Counted from the stretch's first letter, positions 7,020-13,542 are shown. The stretch is DNA of 17,039 nucleotides from Lachnospiraceae bacterium UBA7076 (GCA_002493625.1 DKZK01000044.1:1-17039); one strand, 5' to 3'. The notes: a model not told the origin generated them from the letters alone. Numbers and translations: made by a program.

Positions 7020-7544
7020 TTGAATCAATTAAAACGATATACCATAATTGGAACAATTTTTGTTTTGATTATGGGAACACTTTCCCATTTTTTATATGAC
7101 TGGACGGGAAATAATCATATCGCCGGCTATTTTTCGCCAATTAATGAATCCGTATGGGAACATATGAAAATGATATTTTTTCCAATGCTGCTCTACTCTC
7201 TTTTCATTATTTTCAAGCTCAAAAAAACGTACCCATATATTGCTTCTTCCTTCTGTTTTGGAATTTTAACAGGAACAGCGTTAATTCCGGTACTTTTCTA
7301 TGCATATACAGCTCTTTTGGGTAAGGATTATCTTATTATAGATATTGGCATATTTATTCTGAGTGTCATAATTGCATTTTGGTTTTCCTATAAGCTTACA
7401 TTATCGTGCAAATTAGAATCCTGTACATTTTTATTGTGCTATGTAGCATGTCTTATTTTTATCAGCTTTGTACTGTTCACTTATCATCCTCCGAAAGCCG
7501 GTCTGTTTTCTGATAATTCACAATTGGAGGCAAAAGCGCATTAA
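7020..7544 (+). CDS. DUF6512-type integral membrane protein
   Basis: A protein of about 174 residues with five or six hydrophobic helices. The N-terminal part contains GTLSHFLYDW and SPINESVWEHMKMIFFPMLLY, which I recognise as the signature of the DUF6512 family; its function is unknown. The likely start is the TTG at 7020, about five to seven bases after GAGGTGAT; a GTG at 7011 overlaps that site and is less suitable. It follows the HXXEE gene by 81 bp on the same strand and is closed by a strong terminator, so the two probably form one TetR-controlled unit. Confidence 0.8.
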   Translation: MNQLKRYTIIGTIFVLIMGTLSHFLYDWTGNNHIAGYFSPINESVWEHMKMIFFPMLLYSLFIIFKLKKTYPYIASSFCFGILTGTALIPVLFYAYTALLGKDYLIIDIGIFILSVIIAFWFSYKLTLSCKLESCTFLLCYVACLIFISFVLFTYHPPKAGLFSDNSQLEAKAH

Positions 7545-7578
7545 TATTGGCATGCCTGCCTTGTCCAAATAATTTCCC

Positions 7579-7612
7579 GGCTGCAACACAAATTTGCATT
7601 GCAGCCGTTTTT
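7579..7612 (+). terminator. Intrinsic terminator after the DUF6512-type gene
   Basis: GGCTGCAA (7579-7586) pairs perfectly with TTGCAGCC (7599-7606) around a 12-nt loop, followed by GTTTTT. The T-run is on the plus strand only, so it ends the rightward transcript just before the convergent dehydrogenase gene. Confidence 0.85.
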
Positions 7613-7620
7613 CACATAGT

Positions 7621-8526
7621 CTATGAGCCCACAATAGTTCCTCCATTCGGGTGAAGCACCTGCCCTGTCATATAACTGGAATCATCAGATGCAAGAAATA
7701 CATAGCATGGTGAAACCTCACATGGCTGTCCTGCTCTGTCCATAGGAACATGGGAGGTTTTCCTGCCAAATGTTGCAACCTCCTCCGCTGAATACGACGA
7801 AGGAATCAGCGGAGTCCATATTGGTCCCGGCGCAACCCCATTGACCCTGATGCCCTTTTCCACAAGAGACAGCGAAAGTGATCTTGTCAATGCCACAATT
7901 GCACCTTTTGTTGCACTGTAATCAATTAAATCCTTATTCCCCTCATAGGCTGTAACAGAGGTTGTGTTAATTATGCTTCCTCCCCTTTTCATGTAAGGCA
8001 GGGCATACTGAATTAAATAAAAAAATGAAAAAACATTATTTCTGAATATAAATTCCAGTTCCTTGTGGGGTATATCCAAAATACTTCGATGAATAAACTG
8101 CATTGCATGATTGTTTACCAGAATATCTAATTTCCCGAAATAATCAATCGTTCTGTCTATACAATATCTTGCAAACTCCGGTTCTTTTAAATCTCCGCAT
8201 ATAAGTAAACATTCTCCGCCTAATTTTTTTATTTTTTCCGCAGTTTCTCCTGCATCTACTTCCTCATCATAATAAACAAGTACAACACAGGCTCCTTCCT
8301 TAACAAAATCGTATGCTACAGCTCTCCCGATACCGCTATCCCCACCTGTAATCAGCGCAACCTTATTTGCAAGTTTTTTATATTGCTTTCCACATTCAGA
8401 CGCAGGAATCGGTTTCATCACATACTCAAATCCGGGCTGTCTGTTTTGATGCTGGGGTGGAAATGCAAAATCATTTTTTTCATATTTTTCTCCGCACCCG
8501 CACCCAGACTTATTATTTTGATACAT
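7621..8526 (-). CDS. Short-chain dehydrogenase/reductase, general-stress GS39/YhdF-like
   Basis: A 301-residue NAD(P)-dependent oxidoreductase of the extended-N-terminus SDR group that includes the general stress protein GS39 and E. coli YghA. The cofactor motif TGGDSGIGRA is at about 60-69, NNHA at 138-141 stands for the usual NNAG, and the catalytic set is S190 with Y203 and K207 in YSATKGA. The C-terminus shows the substrate-loop motif RVNGVAPGPIWTPL and ends YMTGQVLHPNGG. The leader residues include a small Cys-rich patch (CGCGEKYEK). AGGAG lies nine bases before the ATG. The substrate is unknown; this group is often linked to osmotic or oxidative stress. It has its own -10 (8599-8604). 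Confidence 0.9.
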   Translation of the reverse strand: MYQNNKSGCGCGEKYEKNDFAFPPQHQNRQPGFEYVMKPIPASECGKQYKKLANKVALITGGDSGIGRAVAYDFVKEGACVVLVYYDEEVDAGETAEKIKKLGGECLLICGDLKEPEFARYCIDRTIDYFGKLDILVNNHAMQFIHRSILDIPHKELEFIFRNNVFSFFYLIQYALPYMKRGGSIINTTSVTAYEGNKDLIDYSATKGAIVALTRSLSLSLVEKGIRVNGVAPGPIWTPLIPSSYSAEEVATFGRKTSHVPMDRAGQPCEVSPCYVFLASDDSSYMTGQVLHPNGGTIVGS

Positions 8527-8551
8527 ATTTTCATGCTCCTAACCTTTTTAC

Positions 8552-8604
8552 GTCAGCTATTCCATATTGGCTTTCAGCAAATAAGCTGACCATTGATTAT
8601 TATA
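8552..8604 (-). promoter_or_regulatory. Probable -10 and leader hairpin of the dehydrogenase gene
   Basis: On the minus strand TATAAT lies at 8599-8604 without a clear -35. The transcript would begin near 8592 and open with GTCAGCT (8584-8590), which pairs with AGCTGAC (8552-8558), enclosing a smaller TTGCTG/CAGCAA-like pairing. The hairpin sits at the very 5' end of a leader of about 66 nt and has no T-run. It may stabilise the mRNA; it matches no riboswitch class I know. Confidence 0.35.
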
Positions 8605-8687
8605 TGATATGCAGCAAAAAATAACTTCTTCCTGTCACCTTCCATAAAGATAACGTTTAGTTTCTTTCCATAATATAAAAATACATC

Positions 8688-9866
8688 TCAGTTTTTATTT
8701 AATAATTTCTTATATGATAAATCTATTGCAAATGCGCCAAGCGGAGCCGTAAGGACAATCGCAAGAACAGCCACCGTAAGCACCATATCACCACAGGCAA
8801 AGCCAAGAGCAAGCGGTATTCCTCCAATGGCAGCCTGAACGGTTGCTTTGGGAGTATATGCCATCATGGTAAACACTTTCTCCCGTCTCCTTAAACTTGT
8901 TCCCAACAGACAGACAAATACACCAAGCATTCGAAATGCCAGTGCTCCTGTAATCACTACAAGCGCCTTCACTCCGACATTACCCAGATATCCAATATTT
9001 ACCGTAGCACCGACCAGCACAAACAGAAAAACCTCCGCTGCCACCCACAGCTTCCCATATTTAACTGAAAGTCTCCTTGCAACATCTTCTCTTTTATTCT
9101 GTAATCCTATTCCTATGAACATAACAGCAATTAAAGAAGCGAATGTTATCGGTGTAGTCAGTTTATCTTCAATCACTACAAGCAAAAATGAAATACTTAA
9201 AATGATAAGCACTTTGGACGTATCTCTTACATGCACTTTTTTAAAATAATATGCCAGTAAAATACCCAACAAAAAACCAATACCAATGCCCAGTAATATT
9301 GAAGCAGGAATATTAATAAATCTTATTATGGAGGCTCCTTCGCCTTGAAGCATCCCTACAAAAGTTGAAAACAGCACAATGACATATACATCATCCACAG
9401 ATGCACCTGCAAGAATCAACTGTGGTATTCCTTCCTTTACACCATAGCCCTCATCCATAAGCCTGACCATTCTCGGAACAACAACGGCAGGGGAAACAGC
9501 GGCAAGTACAGCTCCCATAACAGCAGCCTCCAAAACGGATAGTCCCATAAGCCATGGAACCAATAATATCGTTCCCAGCAGTTCAAAGGTTGCAGGGACA
9601 AAACACATAAGAATTGCAGGTCTTCCATTTTTTTTAAGACCTGATATATCAAGACCCAAACCAGCTCTCGTTAATATAATGATTAAAGCAATCTTTCGTA
9701 AATCCGGTGACAGCTCCAAAATACTTTTATCCAATAAATTAAGCGCATATGGTCCAAGTAAAATACCTGTTATTAACATACCAATTAAGCCCGGCAGCTT
9801 GATTTTCTGACATATCCATCCCATAGACATTCCAATAATCAAAATCAATGAAATACTTAACAACAT
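8688..9866 (-). CDS. Cation/proton antiporter (CPA superfamily) under fluoride riboswitch control
   Basis: A 392-residue integral membrane protein with about 11-12 hydrophobic segments, the full transporter domain of Na+(K+)/H+ exchangers and no C-terminal nucleotide-binding domain. Family marks are LPGLIGMLITGILLGPYAL near the N-terminus, the unwound-helix segment LAAVSPAVVVPRM (about 121-133) and the ion-binding pair D158-D159 in GASVDDVYVIV. A DD pair is the pattern of electrogenic members. AAGGAGGATA precedes the ATG at normal spacing. Fluoride riboswitches are known to precede Na+/H+ antiporters as well as CrcB and ClC-F channels. The riboswitch at 9920-9988 therefore ties this protein to fluoride tolerance or to the acid load that HF entry causes. 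It may move protons against a cation or, speculatively, fluoride. Confidence 0.9.
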   Translation of the reverse strand: MLLSISLILIIGMSMGWICQKIKLPGLIGMLITGILLGPYALNLLDKSILELSPDLRKIALIIILTRAGLGLDISGLKKNGRPAILMCFVPATFELLGTILLVPWLMGLSVLEAAVMGAVLAAVSPAVVVPRMVRLMDEGYGVKEGIPQLILAGASVDDVYVIVLFSTFVGMLQGEGASIIRFINIPASILLGIGIGFLLGILLAYYFKKVHVRDTSKVLIILSISFLLVVIEDKLTTPITFASLIAVMFIGIGLQNKREDVARRLSVKYGKLWVAAEVFLFVLVGATVNIGYLGNVGVKALVVITGALAFRMLGVFVCLLGTSLRRREKVFTMMAYTPKATVQAAIGGIPLALGFACGDMVLTVAVLAIVLTAPLGAFAIDLSYKKLLNKN

Positions 9867-9878
9867 AAAATATCCTCC

Positions 9879-9914
9879 TTAACGCGCAGAAAAAGCTGAC
9901 ATCTTCTGCGTTAA
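9879..9914 (-). promoter_or_regulatory. Alternative hairpin competing with the riboswitch terminator
   Basis: On the minus-strand RNA, UUAACG plus CAGAA (from 9909-9914 and 9904-9908) pair with UUCUG plus CGUUAA (9887-9891 and 9879-9884). This gives 11 pairs with a two-base CG bulge, ending next to the AAGGAGG site. The CAGAA strand is also part of the terminator stem, so the two structures exclude each other. It looks like an anti-terminator, or a hairpin that positions the ribosome binding site in the ON state. Confidence 0.5.
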
Positions 9915-9936
9915 ATAATCACAGAAGTCATCAGCT
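9890..9936 (-). terminator. Intrinsic terminator of the fluoride riboswitch
   Basis: The arm AGCTGATGACTTCTG (9922-9936) pairs with CAGAAGATGTCAGCT (9894-9908) as two 6-bp helices with a 3-nt internal loop, followed directly by a U-run. The 5' arm is the last conserved segment of the aptamer, including its pseudoknot strand. Ligand binding should therefore block terminator formation and turn the gene on. Confidence 0.85.
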
Positions 9937-9988
9937 TAATAAGCGGTTTAAGTATATACTACTTGGGGAGAACCTCATTCCCTTATAG
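9920..9988 (-). ncRNA. Fluoride riboswitch (crcB motif) aptamer
   Basis: The minus-strand RNA starts with the stem GGGA/UCCC (9979-9982 with 9966-9969) closing the loop AUGAGGUUC. An optional small hairpin follows, then AAACCGC, a GCUU-AUU-AAGC stem, and UGAUGACUUCUG. This is the order of the fluoride aptamer as in the Thermotoga petrophila structure: GGCG-AUGAGGCC-CGCC, AAACUGCCC, then GGGCUGAUGGCCUC. The pseudoknot is intact: GAGGUU in the loop pairs with GACUUC near the 3' end using two G-U pairs. It starts at the predicted transcription start and overlaps the terminator at 9890-9936. I assigned it from memory of the consensus; a covariance-model search was not possible. Confidence 0.88.
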
Positions 9989-9993
9989 TGGAG

Positions 9994-10022
9994 ATTGTAA
10001 CATAATATTTCATCCTATGCAA
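9994..10022 (-). promoter_or_regulatory. Promoter of the riboswitch-antiporter transcript
   Basis: TTGCAT (10017-10022 on the minus strand) and TACAAT (9994-9999) are separated by exactly 17 bp, predicting a start at about 9987, immediately before the aptamer's first stem. The -35 lies inside the decayed regulator stub at 10015-10068. Confidence 0.75.
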
Positions 10023-10068
10023 GCCCTGCACTCTTTCACACAGATTTTAGTTTTTCTCCTAACGTCAT
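10015..10068 (-). pseudogene. N-terminal stub of an XRE-family helix-turn-helix regulator
   Basis: Three bases after the stop of the gene at 10071, and behind a GGTGGGGG ribosome binding site, an ATG opens MTLGEKLKSV, then TGA, then KSAGLA and TAG. XRE regulators typically begin with this kind of sequence, with an arginine where the TGA stands (CGA to TGA is one change). Only about 17 codons survive before the riboswitch promoter. The fragment is short, so this is a suggestion based on a characteristic N-terminus. Confidence 0.35.
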
Positions 10069-10070
10069 AA

Positions 10071-10574
10071 TTACCCCCACCTGAATTTATGCATTATATA
10101 GTCTTTAATCCTTATACATTCTGTATTAGAATTATCGCCATAAAGCATTACTTCTGAAACATGATTGAAAGCAACCAACCATTTAAAGGTGATATCCACA
10201 ATATATATTTCATCCAATTCCCAATTCAAGTCGGAAATAGTTGTAATTAAATTTACAGTTTTTGCATGAATACATAACGGACGTTCTATTCCTTGTAAAC
10301 AGCATTCATCAATAATAAGATAATATTCATCCTCACTTAAAATATCTCCAAGAAATATTCTACAATTATCTTCTTCCAAAGGTCTGAATCTATTCATAAC
10401 CAAAAAACCAGACAAATTAAAACCTTTGCTCCACAGATAGTGAATATCTTCATTTTCCACTTCAGCTCTTACAATTTTAAAGGCATGTTGAATGATTGAC
10501 ATTGTTTCGCTTTCGGAACAAATCCTCATATCTGATATCTTTTTGAGATAATCTATAAAATCGTCAACAATCAT
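10071..10574 (-). CDS. Small acidic hypothetical protein, immunity-like
   Basis: A 167-residue acidic soluble protein with no signal or membrane segment. The middle contains YYLIIDECC and the C-terminal part LDEIYIVDITFKWLVAFNHVSEVMLYGD. That layout resembles the 'yIvd..fkWL...NH..vl..G' pattern found in small Firmicute proteins of DUF6756 type and in some SUKH/immunity-like proteins; this assignment is tentative. GGGGGAA precedes the ATG. It follows the other small acidic protein by 51 bp on the same strand, and upstream of both is the tail of a truncated gene, a layout often seen for orphan immunity genes. Confidence 0.6.
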   Translation of the reverse strand: MIVDDFIDYLKKISDMRICSESETMSIIQHAFKIVRAEVENEDIHYLWSKGFNLSGFLVMNRFRPLEEDNCRIFLGDILSEDEYYLIIDECCLQGIERPLCIHAKTVNLITTISDLNWELDEIYIVDITFKWLVAFNHVSEVMLYGDNSNTECIRIKDYIMHKFRWG

Positions 10575-10625
10575 ACTGATTCCCCCTTACCAAGCGATAA
10601 AGCTCGATGCTGTTCTACTATACAT

Positions 10626-11051
10626 TTATCCATCCACAGAAAAATATTTTAAGTCCTCAAATTTGTCATCTGCAAACTCAATTGTAAAAATATGTTCATA
10701 GTCAAATGTATGCTCAAGGTATAATAACTGTCTGAGATTATAATCAATAACAGGCTTGCCTAATTTATCCTGAACATCATCTAAATTTATTTCACCGTAC
10801 ATCTCCCGAAGTTCCGGCATCATAAACGCAATAATTTCATCCAAATGAGAATAATAATTATCAACTAACCCATTAATAATTTCCAGATAGTCCTCTTGAG
10901 GTTCTTCATCCCAAGCAAAAATGATATTCTTTTTCTCATAAACATATTGTCCTAAATCCTCATAAAACTCCATATCTTCTCCCTTATAATCAATGCTTTC
11001 CACTAAATCTAGTCTGTTTAAAACCATGCCACCTTTTTTCGTGAATTCCAT
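10626..11051 (-). CDS. Small acidic hypothetical protein (possibly DUF2004-like)
   Basis: A 141-residue, strongly acidic soluble protein. Segments such as EIIAFMMPELREMYGEINLDDVQDKLGKP and a C-terminal YFSVDG resemble DUF2004-type proteins, but I hold that only weakly. The first ATG (11051) lacks a strong ribosome binding site but begins three bases after the stop codon of an upstream gene remnant (11055-11207), which fits coupled translation. An internal ATG at 11027 follows AAGGTGG at close spacing and is an alternative giving 133 residues. It is the first intact member of a minus-strand group with the gene at 10071. No function is established. Confidence 0.6.
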   Translation of the reverse strand: MEFTKKGGMVLNRLDLVESIDYKGEDMEFYEDLGQYVYEKKNIIFAWDEEPQEDYLEIINGLVDNYYSHLDEIIAFMMPELREMYGEINLDDVQDKLGKPVIDYNLRQLLYLEHTFDYEHIFTIEFADDKFEDLKYFSVDG

Positions 11052-11054
11052 TTT

Positions 11055-11207
11055 TTAGCCAATTTCTGTGCTTATTCCCTTAGTTGTTACTCCATAGAAG
11101 CCTTGTATTCTATAAATCTTTTCGCAGGCATCTAATTTTTCGGTAAGCTTTTGGGAGCTCTTCAGCACTATATTCCGCTTCTTTCTTCTTATTCTGACAT
11201 TGTGTAA
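11055..11207 (-). pseudogene. C-terminal remnant of a truncated gene upstream of the acidic proteins
   Basis: This minus-strand frame is open for 50 codons and ends at TAA 11055-11057, but it has no start of its own. The last 30 residues (KLTEKLDACEKIYRIQGF, then YGVTTKGISTEIG) look like a real protein end. A neighbouring frame reads QNKKKEAEYSAEEL just before it, suggesting a frameshift near 11150. Its stop lies three bases before the next gene's ATG, as in a tight operon. It could be the end of a toxin or other partner of the two acidic proteins, but the catalytic part is gone. Confidence 0.4.
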
Positions 11208-11318
11208 CTATACATTAACACTATTCTTACATGGTATCAATATACTTTTTGATTCCAAATAATCTAAAGGTTTACGCAAAACTCGTAATATAAAACCTAA
11301 ATAAAGGAAATTAATTAA

Positions 11319-11358
11319 AATAGGAACAGTTGAATTTTACTCTCCTGTCCCTATTTTT
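11319..11358 (-). terminator. Terminator downstream of the secreted 3D-like protein gene
   Basis: On the minus strand AATAGGGACAG (11345-11355) pairs with CTGTTCCTATT (11319-11329) over 11 bp with one G-U, enclosing a 15-nt loop and followed by TTTTAATTAATTT. The plus-strand version has a mismatch at the same place but is followed by TTTTT, so weak bidirectional activity is possible. The rest of 11208-11318 is AT-rich with nothing recognisable. Confidence 0.7.
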
Positions 11359-11410
11359 CAATATGCTGTTTTTACTCTAATATTATTCGATGCTTACGAC
11401 CCAATTTTAT

Positions 11411-12049
11411 CTACCATGAAACAGCAATATCCAACTGATACGGATTACTTTCCGCAAAGCCTCCCGTATCAACTACAATGCCCGTCCCAAGAGAGGTATC
11501 AACCAAGCTGCCCTTTGGGTACACGTCATAGCATGCGGCTACCATAACATAATCACCTAACATTTTTACGCCATCATCACGTACCCAATATTCTCCTGTT
11601 ACACCCATAGAATACGCATTTGAAACAACTCCTCCCATATCAAGGTTATAGTATGTTTCCTTATTTCCGTTGGCATTGTAGTTTACCCCGCCACTTGCAG
11701 TAAGAACACCTGAGCCCGATACCGGTTCGCTTGCATATGATGCAGCAGGCGGGTTGTACACATATTGAGGTTCGCTTATATTATTTGCCATTCCATATGT
11801 TTCTACTGCTTTAAAATTATTTGTGCTTCTATATGCATTTACATTATTTTCCGTAGCTGTCGTACTTTCAATGCTCTTCTCATCTGCCGTGTTTATTGTC
11901 GTTATGTCCGTTATTCCGACAGCCTGCAATTTAATGTTTTCAACATTGGTTTTATGTAAGCTTCCCATCTCCCCTTCTTCAATTATAACTGCCAGCATAA
12001 ACACGGCAGTTATCAATAACATAGTTGCTAACTTCTTTTTTTTGTTCAT
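11411..12049 (-). CDS. Secreted protein with a C-terminal 3D/double-psi-barrel-like domain
   Basis: A 212-residue exported protein. MNKKKK plus a hydrophobic stretch (about residues 7-24) forms a signal sequence or membrane anchor. A low-complexity Asn/Thr/Ser/Glu-rich linker follows to about residue 110. The C-terminal 95 residues include YVMVAACYDVYPKGSLVDTSLGTG, then IVVDTGGF and a closing LDIAVSW. The 'PKGS-V-T-LGTG-VVDTGG...DIA' order with two aspartates is that of the 3D/RlpA-like double-psi barrels of cell-wall lytic proteins, so a role in peptidoglycan or spore-cortex turnover is likely. The ATG at 12049 is preceded by GGAGG (an upstream ATG at 12061 overlaps it). The LysM-GH18 gene lies upstream, beyond a structured gap. 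Confidence 0.75.
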   Translation of the reverse strand: MNKKKKLATMLLITAVFMLAVIIEEGEMGSLHKTNVENIKLQAVGITDITTINTADEKSIESTTATENNVNAYRSTNNFKAVETYGMANNISEPQYVYNPPAASYASEPVSGSGVLTASGGVNYNANGNKETYYNLDMGGVVSNAYSMGVTGEYWVRDDGVKMLGDYVMVAACYDVYPKGSLVDTSLGTGIVVDTGGFAESNPYQLDIAVSW

Positions 12050-12061
12050 ATTATCCTCCAT

Positions 12062-12279
12062 ATTTAACAGAGGATACCGGTATCCCTAGAACAAAAGTGC
12101 CTTCGGCACTATAGTTCTTTCCCAGGTAAATGTCCGTGCGTCCACGGGCATAATTTTTACTTTCGTAAAATTGTTTAGTCTTATCGCACCGTCTAACATC
12201 ATAACTCAACCAGTGCCCAACCATTTGTCATATCCTGCAAAATACATAATGACTTCCTCGACTTTTTTAGATTTAACAG
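12062..12279. repeat. 9-bp direct repeats bracketing a 200-bp structured segment
   Basis: ATTTAACAG occurs at 12062-12070 and at 12271-12279, enclosing exactly the hairpin-rich 200 bp between the two cell-wall genes. Such a pair could be a target-site duplication from insertion of a small element. The enclosed ends show no inverted repeat, and a 9-bp coincidence in AT-rich DNA is possible. Confidence 0.3.
12071..12270 (-). ncRNA. Candidate structured leader or small RNA of unassigned class
   Basis: The gap between the LysM-GH18 gene and the secreted 3D-like gene is dense in stems: TTTTAC/GTAAAA with a 4-nt loop (12155-12170) and CCGTG/CACGG with a 4-nt loop (12134-12147). Others are a two-tier stem AGAAC/GTTCT (12088-12118) capped by GTGCC-TTC-GGCAC, and the 14-bp palindrome GGATACCGGTATCC (12072-12085) just before the ribosome binding site. 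A further long-range GGGCA/TGCCC pairing (12146-12150 with 12214-12218) is possible. There is no U-run after the last palindrome and no open reading frame of note. The position suggests a cis-acting leader of the secreted protein gene on the minus strand. I could not match it to a known class. Confidence 0.45.
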
Positions 12280-12285
12280 CTGTAG

Positions 12286-13434
12286 CTATAACTTTATTAC
12301 ATTAAAACGATCCAGAAGCAATGTCCAGTTAGCCTGAAACCATTGCATGATGGTCCAATAGCCTGCTCCCCTTAAATTATATTCCTCAATCAAATCAAAC
12401 TTTGCTCCCATGCTTCTCACATCCTCAAACCAGACAACGTGCTGCTGCCCATTCTCATAATAATAAAAAAACGGTGCCTGCGCCACATTGTCAAATTCTA
12501 TTTCAGCATTGTTATCTGCGGCTATTCTTACCGCCTCAACATTTCCTATTGTAGTTGCCCTAAGCCCTCCTCTTACATAGGGAAGCGTCCAGTCGTAACC
12601 ATAATTTGGTATTCCTAAACTAATCTTTTCCGCTGGAATTTCAGTAAGGGCATACTCAACAACACGCCTTACCTGGTCAATGGGCGCAACTGCCATCGGA
12701 GGTCCATATGCATACCCCCATTCATAGGTCATTATAAGAACTCCATTTGCGGCAGCGCCCAATCCGCCGTAATCCTTGCCCGCATATAAAAGTCCCTGCT
12801 GGGTAGCCGACGTCTTTGGCGCTAAATCCACATAAACCTGATATCCCAAAGGATTCAGCTCCCTTGTAAGCCCCGCCACAAAATCTGTAAAGACGTCTCT
12901 GTCCTCCTGCAATATAAACTCGAAATCTACATCCAAAGCCCGAAATCCCTTTTCCAGCATAATCTGCTTTAGCTGCTCCGTAAGATTAGCTACCGCCTCA
13001 TCATTCCGGATAAGCTTATTGATAAGGTTATTATTAAATTGTCCATCCTCACCAAAGGGTGTAAGCGTTATGGCAGGCGCTGTGCCAAAATTATTTGCAG
13101 CCGTAATCATAAATGTATCATCAAGCTCCGGATATACCAGATTTCCTTCCTGAGTAAAGCCATATGAAAACACAGATAAATATGTCAGATAAGGCAGCGT
13201 GGCATCCAAGACCCATCTGCTTATAAAAGGATATGCATAGCCATTTACATAAATGGAACGCTTTGCCCTTGCTTCTGCTTCCTGACCGGCATTTTCTATA
13301 AGCAGGGCCTGCCCCACCACCAACTCATACGGGTATTGCAATTGATTTACAACCTCTATACTTTGTTCCGTGACACCATACATATTTGCAATTGAAAAAA
13401 CTGTTTCCCCCGCAGTAACAACATGAATTACCAT
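12286..13434 (-). CDS. LysM-GH18 spore peptidoglycan hydrolase, YaaH/SleL-like
   Basis: A 382-residue protein with one N-terminal LysM domain (residues 2-47, VIHVVTAGETVFSIANMYGV to the LVVGQALLI end) and a glycoside hydrolase 18 domain (about 60-380). The catalytic loop reads LDVDFEF, with D168, D170 and the proton donor E172; MTYEWGYAYGPP and the late GAGYWTI motif follow. This is the layout of YaaH/SleL N-acetylglucosaminidases of the spore coat, which act on cortex fragments during germination and lack a signal peptide, as here. The usual two or more LysM repeats are reduced to one. The start is uncertain: ATG 13434 has a weak, close GGACGG, and a TTG at 13446 has none. No terminator separates it from the structured segment downstream. 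Confidence 0.88.
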   Translation of the reverse strand: MVIHVVTAGETVFSIANMYGVTEQSIEVVNQLQYPYELVVGQALLIENAGQEAEARAKRSIYVNGYAYPFISRWVLDATLPYLTYLSVFSYGFTQEGNLVYPELDDTFMITAANNFGTAPAITLTPFGEDGQFNNNLINKLIRNDEAVANLTEQLKQIMLEKGFRALDVDFEFILQEDRDVFTDFVAGLTRELNPLGYQVYVDLAPKTSATQQGLLYAGKDYGGLGAAANGVLIMTYEWGYAYGPPMAVAPIDQVRRVVEYALTEIPAEKISLGIPNYGYDWTLPYVRGGLRATTIGNVEAVRIAADNNAEIEFDNVAQAPFFYYYENGQQHVVWFEDVRSMGAKFDLIEEYNLRGAGYWTIMQWFQANWTLLLDRFNVIKL

Positions 13435-13542
13435 TCCGCCGTCCAAACTTAAACAATTTATTAAAAATATATTCTGACAGATTATAAATTATAACAGTCC
13501 TGATATCATTTTCATTTTATCGATATAAATAGTTTTGGACTA

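Noticed and set aside
9437..9652. Minus-strand frame inside the antiporter gene
   Set aside because: Alternative frame of a membrane protein gene; Trp/Leu-rich translation with no start signals.
11823..12089. Plus-strand hydrophobic frame opposite the secreted protein gene
   Set aside because: Arises from the antisense of a Thr/Asn/Ala-rich linker and the signal sequence; no ribosome binding site.
12160..12270. c-di-GMP-II riboswitch
   Set aside because: A UUGGGCAC...UUAG...GGUGC series is present, but the conserved GGAAA and AACCG segments are not.
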